The notes: generated from the letters alone by a model not told the origin. 8,515 bases of DNA from Planctomycetota bacterium (GCA_012519365.1 JAAYQH010000418.1:1-8515), one strand, 5' to 3'; positions 1 to 7,792 are shown, counted from the stretch's first letter. Made by a program: numbers and translations.

Positions 1-185
1 GTACTATCGGCGGCGTCACGCTGGCCGGCAGTATGGACTTTGCAGCCGCGTTGCTTGAGCAGGCAATGGTGGCAGTCGTGCCGGGCGAGCCGTTCGGCAG
101 TCCCAATAATATCCGTTTAAGCTTTGCCTGCTCGATGGAGCAGATTGAAAAAGGTATTGCACGTATCCGGAAATGGCTGACATAA
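1..185 (+). CDS. Class I/II aminotransferase (aspartate-aminotransferase type), C-terminal end only
   Basis: Only the last 60 codons and the stop are present; the reading frame begins at base 3 and the gene runs off the left edge. The translated tail contains [10 protein letters not shown] followed by [10 protein letters not shown] and ends in an amphipathic helix ([14 protein letters not shown]). This is the usual ending of fold-type I PLP aminotransferases of the aspartate/aromatic subgroup. In that family the Arg of the IRLS(Y/F)A motif binds the substrate alpha-carboxylate, and it is present here. The PLP lysine and the rest of the active site lie outside the window, so the amino acid substrate cannot be assigned. 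The 3' end overlaps the next gene by 13 bp in another frame, which suggests co-transcription and possible translational coupling. Family assignment is good; exact specificity is open. Confidence 0.85.
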   Translation, partial: TIGGVTLAGSMDFAAALLEQAMVAVVPGEPFGSPNNIRLSFACSMEQIEKGIARIRKWLT

Positions 186-2893
186 TCGAACCCCTAAACC
201 ATAGACCGCAAATCCGCTGGAAAAAGCCGGTCATTCTGCTGGCCCTTGTGCTGTTTGGGCTGTATGCTTCGACACATATGGTCGCGGCCGGCGATACATG
301 GGTTGCACTGGCCTGTGGGCGGCACTTTGCCAACCATGGCGTAGATACGGTCGAGCCGTTCAGTTTCAACTCGCATCCGCCCGGCCCGACCGACGAGCAG
401 CTTGCCGGTTGGCCTGAATGGACACACAGACTGATCCGCTTTTGGCACCCTACCGGCTGGATCAACCAAAACTGGCTGACACATTTGACCTTTTACAAAC
501 TGGTCACAGGGTTCGGCAGTGAGCAAGAGCCGCACTACAATGCGCTGGTCTATTGGAAATTCGCGTTGTTTGTGGCCACGATTTTTGTAGTTTATGCGCT
601 GGGCAAGGTTCTCGGTGCGGGGGATTTCTTGTCGATGCTGGCCGCTTGCTTTGCGATGGTCGCAGGCAGATCGTTTTACGACATTCGCCCGGCCTGCTAT
701 TCCAATCTGTTGGTCCCGCTGTTTATTTTGCTGCTGGCGCTGAGTTGCTACAGGCATTACAAATACATCTGGCTGATGGTCCCGCTGATTGTATTTTGGG
801 CCAATGTCCACGGCGGCTATATCTACGCGTATATAATGATGACCCCGTTTGTGGCGGTGCATATTTTGCTGAATCTGCCGCGACGATGGACCATTGCGCT
901 CGGACTGTCGGGATTGTGGATGGTGCTGTATCTGCTGTTTTATAAATTCCATCAGAACAGCTATTATTTTGAATTAGCAAAAACACTGAACCTGTCTTTT
1001 GATCGTATAGGCTTTGTCAACGGATTTTTTTGGACAGGGATTGTGCTTTCTGTGGTGTCGTTGACGCTGGCGGCGTTGCGCCGCATTCCGTCGGGCTTGT
1101 TTTACAGTTTCCATGTTGTCGCAACCCTCGTATATCCGGTCGGGCTGCTGGCAGCCATGACACTCAATGTCCCCTCCTATGTCAGCCCGGCATACCTCAA
1201 ACTATTGAAACATTCTATGACTGTCGGGCGGTTAGGGTTTGTTCTGGTACTGCTGCTGGGAACAGTCATTGTGATTTTGCTGGCAATCCGAAAAGAGCGA
1301 TTTGTCCGGATTCCGAACAAGACCATTGCCCATATTTTAGGGGCTGGCGTCGTTTCTTTTTTGGCGATGATTGTGTTCAATCCGTACCATTTGACCAACT
1401 TGACCCACACCTTTGAAATCAGCATCAGCGAGCACGCCGCATCGTGGCGTACTGTCAATGAATGGCGACCGGCATTTGACTGGATGGATCCGGCCCGAGA
1501 AACTCCTAATCCGGTCGGCGATGAAGAAGGGTTTGCCGTGATGCTGATAGCCGCTGTCGTGCTGCTGGCGGTTTGGGGGGGGTTGCATTTTTGCAAACCC
1601 GCACTGCGTCCGATACGCAAAGGCCCGCGTCAAGCCGAGGCCGTGCCGGCTGCCGATGCCGGCTGGCCCAAAATCGACTTGGCGATACTGCTTATCGCGG
1701 CACTGACGATGATTATGGCGTTTCAGTCGCGTCGTTTTATCGCCCTGGCCAGTCCATCCGCTTCACCGATGATCGCTTTGCTGGCCGCCCACATTTGGCA
1801 AATGGCAACGGCGCTGCGAAACTGGAAAAAGACACGGCATCTGGAACCATCGGCCTTTCCCGTTCAATGGCACAAGCCGGTCTGGCTGGCGACGGCCGGC
1901 GTGGTGGTGGTGCTGGGAGTCTATTGGGACCGGACATTTTATCGTGTGTATATTGCTCCGTGGCCGCGGGATGACATACGGGATTCGGTGTTTATGCGAA
2001 TGACCGATTCGCACCAAAAACCGTTTGAGGTATGCGAATTTATCAATGCCAATAAGTTATCCGGCCGCATTTTCAATTACTGGACCGAGGGCGGCGCGCT
2101 TGCCTTTGGCCAGGAACCCGATCCCATAACCGGCAAAACCCCGCTTCAGCACTTTATGGACGGACGTGCGCAGGCGGCCTTTGACCATGCCACCTTCAAA
2201 CTCTGGCAGCATATTTTCGCCGGCGGGCCCGTCGCAGAGAAAATTATGCGTTCCGGCAGAACTCCAACAACGGCCGAAGAATATCGCCAAATCGGCCAAT
2301 GGCTGGATAAAGTTCTCAAAAATTGCGACGTTTGGGTATCACTGATGCCCCGTTCACAAATTGATTCGACATTTATGCGGTCCTTGCTGTCAACATCGAA
2401 CTGGAAGACGGTTTTTGTTGATGAGATGCAGCATTTGATTGTCGATACCGACAGCAAACAGGGGCAAGAACTTGTCAATGCCGTCCTTGACGGCACCGCA
2501 GTTTTTCCCAATGCCTTCTCGAAAAATTTAACTCTTGTGAGGCTTACCTTTGAGACCAACGACTCCCGCCACGTAATGAATGTGTTCGACTATGCCAAAG
2601 CGGCGTTTCAGGAGCGCCCCTATCCCTCGGCAATGATTGCGCTGGCTCAAATCGGACGATCCGCGGCTTTTCGTGATCAAGTTGAGCAGACCATGCGCGA
2701 CTTTTTAGGGACGTTTCAGACCCGTCGCGGCGAACTGGCCCGACAAAGCGGCTATCTTCATCGTCTGGGGTCGGCGTTGGTTGCATCACGTTATCTGGCT
2801 GCCTTTAATCCACCGGATAAGGACGAGTTGTTGCAATTCGCCAAGGCGCTGCAGGAGGAATCGCAAGACATTTCAAAGCGTTTTATCTGGTAG
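173..2893 (+). CDS. Large polytopic membrane protein, GT-C-like glycosyltransferase with C-terminal soluble domain
   Basis: The 906-residue product starts with a short cytoplasmic stretch and a first membrane helix near residues 19-37. An acidic loop follows (GDTW at 40-43, GRHFANHG at 49-56, EPFSFN at 61-66, NQNWLTH at 98-104). This matches the first extracytoplasmic loop of polyprenyl-phosphate-sugar-dependent GT-C enzymes, where an Asp in the loop is usually catalytic; D41 is the candidate. Further hydrophobic segments lie near 123-146, 151-167, 176-193, 198-233 (containing WANVHGGY), 238-256, 283-301, 310-330, 350-371, 385-402, 453-470, 500-517, 524-544 and 568-584. Residues about 590-906 are soluble and contain [13 protein letters not shown] and a later FMDGR, a pattern I associate with the tails of such proteins. 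The ATG at 173 has only a weak ribosome site, but it precedes the first helix and overlaps the upstream gene. The next gene is a GT2 enzyme that could make its lipid-linked donor. The sugar and acceptor cannot be told from sequence. Confidence 0.7.
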   Translation: MADIIEPLNHRPQIRWKKPVILLALVLFGLYASTHMVAAGDTWVALACGRHFANHGVDTVEPFSFNSHPPGPTDEQLAGWPEWTHRLIRFWHPTGWINQNWLTHLTFYKLVTGFGSEQEPHYNALVYWKFALFVATIFVVYALGKVLGAGDFLSMLAACFAMVAGRSFYDIRPACYSNLLVPLFILLLALSCYRHYKYIWLMVPLIVFWANVHGGYIYAYIMMTPFVAVHILLNLPRRWTIALGLSGLWMVLYLLFYKFHQNSYYFELAKTLNLSFDRIGFVNGFFWTGIVLSVVSLTLAALRRIPSGLFYSFHVVATLVYPVGLLAAMTLNVPSYVSPAYLKLLKHSMTVGRLGFVLVLLLGTVIVILLAIRKERFVRIPNKTIAHILGAGVVSFLAMIVFNPYHLTNLTHTFEISISEHAASWRTVNEWRPAFDWMDPARETPNPVGDEEGFAVMLIAAVVLLAVWGGLHFCKPALRPIRKGPRQAEAVPAADAGWPKIDLAILLIAALTMIMAFQSRRFIALASPSASPMIALLAAHIWQMATALRNWKKTRHLEPSAFPVQWHKPVWLATAGVVVVLGVYWDRTFYRVYIAPWPRDDIRDSVFMRMTDSHQKPFEVCEFINANKLSGRIFNYWTEGGALAFGQEPDPITGKTPLQHFMDGRAQAAFDHATFKLWQHIFAGGPVAEKIMRSGRTPTTAEEYRQIGQWLDKVLKNCDVWVSLMPRSQIDSTFMRSLLSTSNWKTVFVDEMQHLIVDTDSKQGQELVNAVLDGTAVFPNAFSKNLTLVRLTFETNDSRHVMNVFDYAKAAFQERPYPSAMIALAQIGRSAAFRDQVEQTMRDFLGTFQTRRGELARQSGYLHRLGSALVASRYLAAFNPPDKDELLQFAKALQEESQDISKRFIW
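1575..1582 (+). repeat. Run of eight G residues inside the GT-C-like gene
   Basis: Eight consecutive G residues occur at codons 468-470 (Trp-Gly-Gly), at the end of a predicted membrane helix. The reading frame is sensible on both sides, so the gene is intact as given. Gain of one G would move translation into the frame that closes at 1972-1974 and remove the soluble domain. Tracts of this length are known slippage sites in other bacteria; whether this one varies is not visible here. Confidence 0.9.
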
Positions 2894-2944
2894 CACTATT
2901 CGCAAAAACAGGACAGAGCCGATTAATCATTGGCTCTACGGAAT

Positions 2945-3670
2945 ATGACGTCCACAATAGATTCACAACCCGTTTCGCTCAGCGTGTTCTTTCCCTGCTG
3001 GAATGAACAAGCGTCGATTGAACCGCTGACCCGCAAAGCCGTCACCGTGCTGGAGGCCATCGGTGCCGATTACGAGGTCATTATCGTCGACGACGGCAGT
3101 ACTGACCAAACCGGGCAGATTGCTGACCGATTGGCTGCCGAAAACGAGCGGATTCGCGTCATTCATCATCCGACCAATCGCGGCTATGGGGCGGCCTTGC
3201 AAAGCGGCTTTCGTGCGGCCTCGAAAGACTGGGTCTTCTATACCGACGGGGACGGTCAATTTGACCTGAATGAACTGCCGCCGCTGCTGGAACTGATGGA
3301 CCGCTATGATATTGTCAGTTGCTATCGCCTTAACCGGCAGGAAGGATGGCTTCGCAAGTTTAATGCCTTCTGCTGGACACGGCTGGTCGGCCTTTTGTTT
3401 AATCTGCCCCTCAAAGACATCGACTGCGCCTTCAAACTGTATAAGCGCAGCATCTTTGACGACATGGAACTGCTCAGCACCGGCGCGCTGATTGATACTG
3501 AAATTCTCGCCAGGGCCAAACGCAAAGGCTGCCGTATCACTCAGGTCGGCGTACGCCATTATCCGCGTATAGCCGGCCGAGCCACCGGCGCCAATCCGAA
3601 AGTGGTTTTACGTGCATTTAAGGAACTGTTTAATCTTCGCCGTCAGATTTTACACACGGAACGGAAATGA
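2945..3670 (+). CDS. Family 2 glycosyltransferase, polyprenyl/dolichyl-phosphate sugar synthase type
   Basis: The 241-residue product (from the ATG at 2945) is a soluble GT-A fold enzyme expected to transfer a sugar from a nucleotide donor to polyprenyl phosphate at the inner face of the membrane. Visible landmarks are SVFFPCWNE at the N-terminus (first strand), VDDGSTDQT at residues 48-56 (nucleotide-sugar binding), TDGDGQFD around 100-107 (the DXD-type metal site), DCAFKLYKR at 160-168, and a basic end with HYPRIAGRATGANPK. The GRATGANP segment and the absence of C-terminal membrane helices match the DPM1-like subgroup rather than the GtrB-like one with two helices. An in-frame TTG at 2930 would add five residues (MALRN); I prefer the ATG because homology-like sequence begins after it, although neither start has a strong ribosome site. 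The gene follows the GT-C-like gene by 51 bp and overlaps the alanine racemase gene by 4 bp (ATGA). Sugar identity is unknown. Confidence 0.88.
   Translation: MTSTIDSQPVSLSVFFPCWNEQASIEPLTRKAVTVLEAIGADYEVIIVDDGSTDQTGQIADRLAAENERIRVIHHPTNRGYGAALQSGFRAASKDWVFYTDGDGQFDLNELPPLLELMDRYDIVSCYRLNRQEGWLRKFNAFCWTRLVGLLFNLPLKDIDCAFKLYKRSIFDDMELLSTGALIDTEILARAKRKGCRITQVGVRHYPRIAGRATGANPKVVLRAFKELFNLRRQILHTERK
3658..3670 (+). promoter_or_regulatory. Ribosome site and ATGA overlap fixing the alanine racemase start
   Basis: A GGA at 3658-3660 lies six bases before the ATG at 3667, and a second GGAA (3663-3666) abuts it. The ATG shares ATGA with the TGA stop of the glycosyltransferase (3668-3670). This is the typical layout of stop/start reinitiation and supports translational coupling of the two genes. 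Confidence 0.65.
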
Positions 3671-4818
3671 AAGTCTATCGGACCCAACACTATATTCGTC
3701 CCGATCTGCAAGCCCACATCCACTCAAAAGACCTCCTCGAGAATGTCCGGAATCTGCGCAGTCTCTGCCCGGCACACACCAAATTTTGCGCCGTGGTCAA
3801 AGCCAATGCCTACGGCCACGGCATTACAGAAATCGTTAACATTCTCCAGAAAGGATCAGTGGATGCGTATGCCGTGGCGACGTTTTATGAGGCGCTGCAC
3901 ATCGTCAGCCTGACGAAAAAGAAACCTATCTTGATTCTGGAGCCGATTAGTCCTGTCTGGTCAGTCGAACAGATTCGCATTTCCGCTCGCGAAGGATTTG
4001 AATGTGTACTCAGTTCGACCGAAAGTCTTCATTACGTAACAAGCATCCTGAGCGGCACGTCGCTTATCCTGCGTGTCCATCTGAAAATCGAAACGGGGAT
4101 GGGACGCTGCGGCGTCGATCCCGCGACGGCCGCTTCTTTGTTGGAGGCGATCGAAGACTGTGAAAATATTCGGCTGGCCGGCGTTTTTACACATTTTGCC
4201 ACCGCCGATGAAGATGACCTGTCTTATGCCGAAGAACAAATCAACCGCTTTGAGCAGTTCCTCAATACCCATCGGATCAAAGAACGCCGCAAGGTTACCA
4301 TTCATGCGGCCAACAGTGCCGGCACCATCAAACTGCCCCATGCGCATTATGATATGGTGCGCTGCGGCATTGCGATGTATGGCTACTACTCGCGTCGCAT
4401 GGCCAACCCGCCAGTTCCGCTCAAGCCCGTTCTGCAGTTGCAGGCTCCCATCACCCAGCTTCATCGCATTCCCGCCGGTCATTCGGTCAGTTACGGACGA
4501 TCATTTATCCCCACTCGTGATATCCTGGCCGCCATCGTCCCGCTGGGGTATGCCGACGGCTATCGCCGCTGTTTTTCCAACCGGGCGCAAATGAAAATCG
4601 GGCCGTATGTCGCCCCAGTCATCGGGCGGGTGTGTATGGATCAAGTCATTCTTGATGTCACCGATGTTCCCGCTGTGCAAGCGGGACAAATGGTCACCGT
4701 GCTGGACAACGACCACAACTCGCCCTGCTCGGCATATGCCCTGGCAGATCTGGCCGAGACCATTTGCTACGAAATTCTAACGTTCATCCACGCCCATGTC
4801 AATCGCATAGTCCATTGA
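3667..4818 (+). CDS. alr: Alanine racemase (EC 5.1.1.1)
   Basis: This 383-residue PLP enzyme interconverts L- and D-alanine in the cytoplasm, supplying D-Ala for peptidoglycan precursors. The N-terminal TIM-barrel domain carries the PLP lysine K45 in AVVKANAYGHG (residues 42-52). LKIETGMGR at 139-147 holds K140 and R147, spaced seven apart like the carbamylated Lys and the Arg of Geobacillus Alr. Residues 212-241 (IHAANSAG and RCGIAMYG) line the cofactor site. The C-terminal beta domain has the catalytic Tyr Y276 in VSYGRSF, then GYADGY (294-299) and GRVCMDQVILD (320-330). Length is normal for the family and all expected catalytic residues are present, so it should be active. It overlaps the upstream GT2 gene by 4 bp and is followed 33 bp later by the GGCT fusion gene. 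Serine racemase activity or another amino acid preference cannot be excluded, but the sequence fits standard Alr. Confidence 0.96.
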   Translation: MKVYRTQHYIRPDLQAHIHSKDLLENVRNLRSLCPAHTKFCAVVKANAYGHGITEIVNILQKGSVDAYAVATFYEALHIVSLTKKKPILILEPISPVWSVEQIRISAREGFECVLSSTESLHYVTSILSGTSLILRVHLKIETGMGRCGVDPATAASLLEAIEDCENIRLAGVFTHFATADEDDLSYAEEQINRFEQFLNTHRIKERRKVTIHAANSAGTIKLPHAHYDMVRCGIAMYGYYSRRMANPPVPLKPVLQLQAPITQLHRIPAGHSVSYGRSFIPTRDILAAIVPLGYADGYRRCFSNRAQMKIGPYVAPVIGRVCMDQVILDVTDVPAVQAGQMVTVLDNDHNSPCSAYALADLAETICYEILTFIHAHVNRIVH

Positions 4819-4851
4819 CATGCGGTCAATCCTTTCGGAAAATAATCTGCT

Positions 4852-6804
4852 ATGGAAACGATGATTGATAAAAAGACAACCACCCACCTGTTCGTTTATG
4901 GGTCGCTGCGCGAGCCGTCGATCTTCGAATCGGTCTGTGGTTTCAGTTTTACCCTCAAGCCGTCCGAATCGACGCCCTGGAATGTCCTGGCAGCCGAGCT
5001 GGCCATGCTGCCCAATTATCGGCGAGTCAGCCCCGACAATGTGTATTTCTACGCGATTCCCGACCCGACCTCGAGAATCCAGGGGTTTGTAATCTACAAT
5101 GTTCCGCCCTCGGCGATGGCCGTGATCGATAAATATGAAGGCAAACTCTATGATCGTGAGACCGTCAAGGTCAACACTGCGCACGGCCTGGTTGAGGCGC
5201 AGGCATATCTGGCCAGTCCGCGAACGATGAAAAAACGTTTCGGCGATCGCTTTCATGTCAATTTGATTCATGAATTATGGCTGCGCAAACGCATCGAGAA
5301 GTTTTTTGACACGCACACACGACCCGGTGAACAGTCGATCGATGCCAACATCGAACGCATGGCTCGACGGGAATTGATCGGCACGACCGAGCGGGATCTG
5401 GTCGTCAGCCATTTGGGCCAGGATGCGATCAGCGACTATTATCTGGAACACGAACTGAGTCGTCCAGTGCCGTCGATTCTGACATTGATGAAAAACCAAC
5501 AAGCAGCGCCGTATATGTATAATTATTTGGCTCTGGTGATGAAGCAAACCCTGCTGAATCACTTTGAATCGCAGATTCACGAACGATTTCGCTATGAACT
5601 GGACTGCCTGGCTCCCAACCCAAGATATTACAACCGGGCACTGAGCCTGCTGATCGCCTTGCGGATGGTCAATCGAAACTACACAGCAGTGGATATGCTG
5701 CTGCAGCGCGGACTGGAAAGCATGCCTCCGAATGGCCGCTATGACCTGATTGATTATGTCAAGTATGCGGTCTCGGCAGCGGAAAACATCTTCGATCCCC
5801 GTGTCGTGCAGAACGACATGCAAAGTGTTCGCAATAATCTTCATCCCGGCCTTGTACCGATGGGCGCCGAAGTCGAATTAAGCAATCTGGGTTTTCGGGC
5901 GGTGGACAGCCTGCATGCCGATCAAGACTCCGTTTTTGATGGCTTTCGCTATTTCCATGAATTTGCCCTCGATGTGCTGACCTGGCGGCTGGGCGGCTAC
6001 ATAGATGACCATTCCGGTGAACCGGGTCCCGGCAAACGCGGCTTTCTCGAACTGGCACCGGGCCGCCTGAATACTCTTGGGGAGATTTCAAAACCAGCCA
6101 CATCCGACCCTTGGCTGTTAAACCAGCTGATCCATGAAATAACGCGTTTTTATCCGGTTGCTCCGCATAGTCTGCATTTGTCATTTCAGCTTCGACACAC
6201 CCAAGTCGGCAAACAAACCACATTGCCGATGAGCTTTGTTAAATGCCTGTTCGTCATCGGGGGCGGCACACAGATTACCTCCAGCGGGCGACTGGCGGTT
6301 TCGCGGATGATTCAAAAAGAAATTCAGCGAAGCGACTGCGGCGAAGAATTGGTCTTTGCACGTACCAGCAAACGTCAATACAAAATAACGCCCGAAGGGA
6401 CCATCGCACAGGCGGCCAAATATCCCATCTATATCAATCAGTACAAGTTTATGCGGCTGGACAGTCGCGCCAACTATGAGCCGCTGATTCTGGCACTGAA
6501 GGGCCTGCAGATTGCGCTCAATCCGGGCAATTACCTCACTGCCGAACAGTTGTCTACCAGCCGACGACTGAAGAATGAATATCAGGAACTCCGGGAATGG
6601 GCGGCCTCGCCGGAACCTATTTCACGACGCACCAAAGGGCGTTTTCTCGATGCCATCTATGACGGCTTGATGAACGAAGCACATCGACGGCCTTACCATA
6701 AATTGCACTATATCGATTGGGCCCTTGGCGCCATTGATATGCAAATTCGGATGTTCAACAAAAAACTCGAAGAAGGAAAAGAAAAGGCCCCGGAGGGCCT
6801 TTAA
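4852..6804 (+). CDS. Fusion protein: gamma-glutamylcyclotransferase (GGCT/AIG2-like) domain plus probable amidoligase/GCS-fold domain
   Basis: The 650-residue, apparently cytoplasmic protein has three parts. Residues 12-121 form a GGCT/AIG2-like domain: FVYGSLR at 14-20 is the substrate-binding loop, and E96 in IDKYEGKLYDRETV is at the position of the catalytic Glu. Such enzymes release gamma-glutamyl groups as 5-oxoproline. Residues about 140-330 are helix-rich and I recognise no family there. Residues about 335-555 carry GAEVEL (338-343), FLELAPGR (398-405) and HSLHLSF (439-445). In order and spacing these resemble the GxExE, E-(L/V)-x-(S/A)-P and HxH signatures of the glutamate-cysteine-ligase/amidoligase superfamily, which makes amide bonds with ATP. 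The late Arg-containing strand of that fold is unclear (YEPLILALKGL at 542-552), so activity is uncertain. The tail is charged (KKLEEGKEKAPEGL). ATG 4852 is chosen; an in-frame ATG at 4861 would also keep the whole domain. GGCT assignment is good; the ligase part is an inference from motifs. Confidence 0.72.
   Translation: METMIDKKTTTHLFVYGSLREPSIFESVCGFSFTLKPSESTPWNVLAAELAMLPNYRRVSPDNVYFYAIPDPTSRIQGFVIYNVPPSAMAVIDKYEGKLYDRETVKVNTAHGLVEAQAYLASPRTMKKRFGDRFHVNLIHELWLRKRIEKFFDTHTRPGEQSIDANIERMARRELIGTTERDLVVSHLGQDAISDYYLEHELSRPVPSILTLMKNQQAAPYMYNYLALVMKQTLLNHFESQIHERFRYELDCLAPNPRYYNRALSLLIALRMVNRNYTAVDMLLQRGLESMPPNGRYDLIDYVKYAVSAAENIFDPRVVQNDMQSVRNNLHPGLVPMGAEVELSNLGFRAVDSLHADQDSVFDGFRYFHEFALDVLTWRLGGYIDDHSGEPGPGKRGFLELAPGRLNTLGEISKPATSDPWLLNQLIHEITRFYPVAPHSLHLSFQLRHTQVGKQTTLPMSFVKCLFVIGGGTQITSSGRLAVSRMIQKEIQRSDCGEELVFARTSKRQYKITPEGTIAQAAKYPIYINQYKFMRLDSRANYEPLILALKGLQIALNPGNYLTAEQLSTSRRLKNEYQELREWAASPEPISRRTKGRFLDAIYDGLMNEAHRRPYHKLHYIDWALGAIDMQIRMFNKKLEEGKEKAPEGL
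6783..6802. terminator. GC-rich hairpin overlapping the fusion gene's stop, probable transcription terminator
   Basis: A perfect 8-bp inverted repeat (AAAGGCCC, loop CGGA, GGGCCTTT) spans the last codons and stop of the + strand fusion gene. On the - strand the hairpin is followed by a U-rich run (TTTTCTTTTCC), which is the arrangement of an intrinsic terminator for the malate dehydrogenase transcript. On the + strand the tail is only TTTAA, so termination there would be weaker or rely on the hairpin alone. It sits between convergent genes, the usual place for a shared terminator. Confidence 0.7.
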
Positions 6805-6853
6805 GATGTGTGCTCGCGTCGTGGCCTTTTACGGCCTTTATGTTCGCCCTGCC
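6805..6853. other. Convergent intergenic spacer with repeated GGCCTTT
   Basis: This 49-bp gap lies between the two convergent genes. GGCC at 6823-6826 and 6833-6836 could form a short 4-bp stem with a six-base loop. Together with the copy in the terminator hairpin, GGCCTTT occurs three times within 45 bases, so alternative pairings with AAGGCC at 6784-6789 are possible. No reading frame of note is present. Confidence 0.4.
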
Positions 6854-7789
6854 TTAGGCAAGCATGGCATCGACCTTGCGCGTCAACTCCCTGACATGTG
6901 ATGCCGAGGCCTCAAACATCGCCTGCTCGGTTTCCGTTAACGCCAGCTCAAGAATGGACTCAACTCCGCTGCTGCCCAACATAACCGGTACCCCCACAAA
7001 CTCGCCGTGGATGCCGTACGGACCGTCGCAATAGGCACAGCAACTCATCACTTGACGGGTGTTTTTCAAGATGGCCTCAGCCATAGCAACTGCACCGGCC
7101 GCTGGCGCATAATAGGCACTTGTCCCCAGCAAGTTCACGATCTCAATCCCCCCTTTTCGCGACCGATCGACCAGCGTGTCGATTTTCTCTGCCGGCATCA
7201 GTTCCGTCAGCGGAATACCTGCCACGGTCGTGTATCGCGGCAGCGGCACCATATCATCGCCGTGTCCGCCCATCAAAACACCGCGAACATCACCGGCATA
7301 CACTCCCAACTCTTGGGCAATAAAACAGGCAAACCGAGCCGAATCCAGCGCGCCGGCCATACCCACCACCCGCCGTTTGTCAAAACCGCTCACCTTTGCC
7401 GCGACATAGGTCATCACGTCCAATGGATTGCTGACGACAATAATGAATGCATTCGGAGAAGTGCGGACAACTTGTTCGGTAACGGATTTGACAATCTGAG
7501 CGTTTTTGGCCAACAAATCATCACGGCTCATTCCCGGCCTGCGTGCCAGACCACTGGTAATGATAACCACATCACTGCCCGTCGCATCCTGCCAGTCGCC
7601 AGTGCCTGTGACGGCCCCGCCGGCCGGATAAACAGCCTTGACCTGAGCCATGTCCAACGCCTTGCCCTCAGCCAATCCCTCAACAATATCAAGCAGCACA
7701 ATATCCCCCAGCGCCTTTTGCGAGGCCATAAACGCCGCTGTCGCCCCGACATTACCCGCACCAACTACCGTAATCTTTGCTGACTTCAT
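6854..7789 (-). CDS. mdh: Malate dehydrogenase, NAD-dependent, LDH-like type (EC 1.1.1.37)
   Basis: The 311-residue enzyme oxidises malate to oxaloacetate with NAD in the cytoplasm, serving the TCA cycle or fermentative reduction. The Rossmann domain has GAGNVG at 10-15, and D34 at the end of strand two indicates NAD rather than NADP. The mobile loop LARRPGMSRDDLL (81-93) contains the Arg at the substrate-selecting position; lactate dehydrogenases have Gln there, so malate is the expected substrate. SNPLD (120-124), the Asp/Arg pair in LDSARF (D149, R152) and the catalytic His H176 in GGHGDDMVPL complete the active site. Length is typical of bacterial LDH-like MDHs. The segment near 248-261 (MSCCAYCDGPYGIHGE) has three cysteines where relatives usually have fewer. 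The start is well supported by GGAGAG three bases upstream. The gene stands alone, converging on the + strand operon and transcribed away from the glycosidase gene end. Confidence 0.95.
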   Translation of the reverse strand: MKSAKITVVGAGNVGATAAFMASQKALGDIVLLDIVEGLAEGKALDMAQVKAVYPAGGAVTGTGDWQDATGSDVVIITSGLARRPGMSRDDLLAKNAQIVKSVTEQVVRTSPNAFIIVVSNPLDVMTYVAAKVSGFDKRRVVGMAGALDSARFACFIAQELGVYAGDVRGVLMGGHGDDMVPLPRYTTVAGIPLTELMPAEKIDTLVDRSRKGGIEIVNLLGTSAYYAPAAGAVAMAEAILKNTRQVMSCCAYCDGPYGIHGEFVGVPVMLGSSGVESILELALTETEQAMFEASASHVRELTRKVDAMLA

Positions 7790-7792
7790 AAA

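Noticed and set aside
194..952. A 252-codon open frame on the - strand opposite the membrane protein gene
   Set aside because: It is antisense to a clearly coding frame with consistent membrane-protein features. Its translation is Gln/Arg/His-rich with no motifs, as expected of a shadow frame.
2930..2944. TTG start five codons before the chosen ATG of the GT2 gene
   Set aside because: The added residues (MALRN) are not part of the family core, and TTG is a rarer start. The weak GGACAGAG upstream is about 12 bases away, so it remains possible but less likely.
2963..3559. A 198-codon open frame on the - strand opposite the GT2 gene
   Set aside because: It is a shadow of a confident glycosyltransferase and has no domain pattern or ribosome site.
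7007..7783. A 258-codon open frame on the + strand opposite mdh
   Set aside because: mdh on the other strand has every catalytic motif. The + strand product is low-complexity His/Arg/Asn-rich sequence without recognisable domains.
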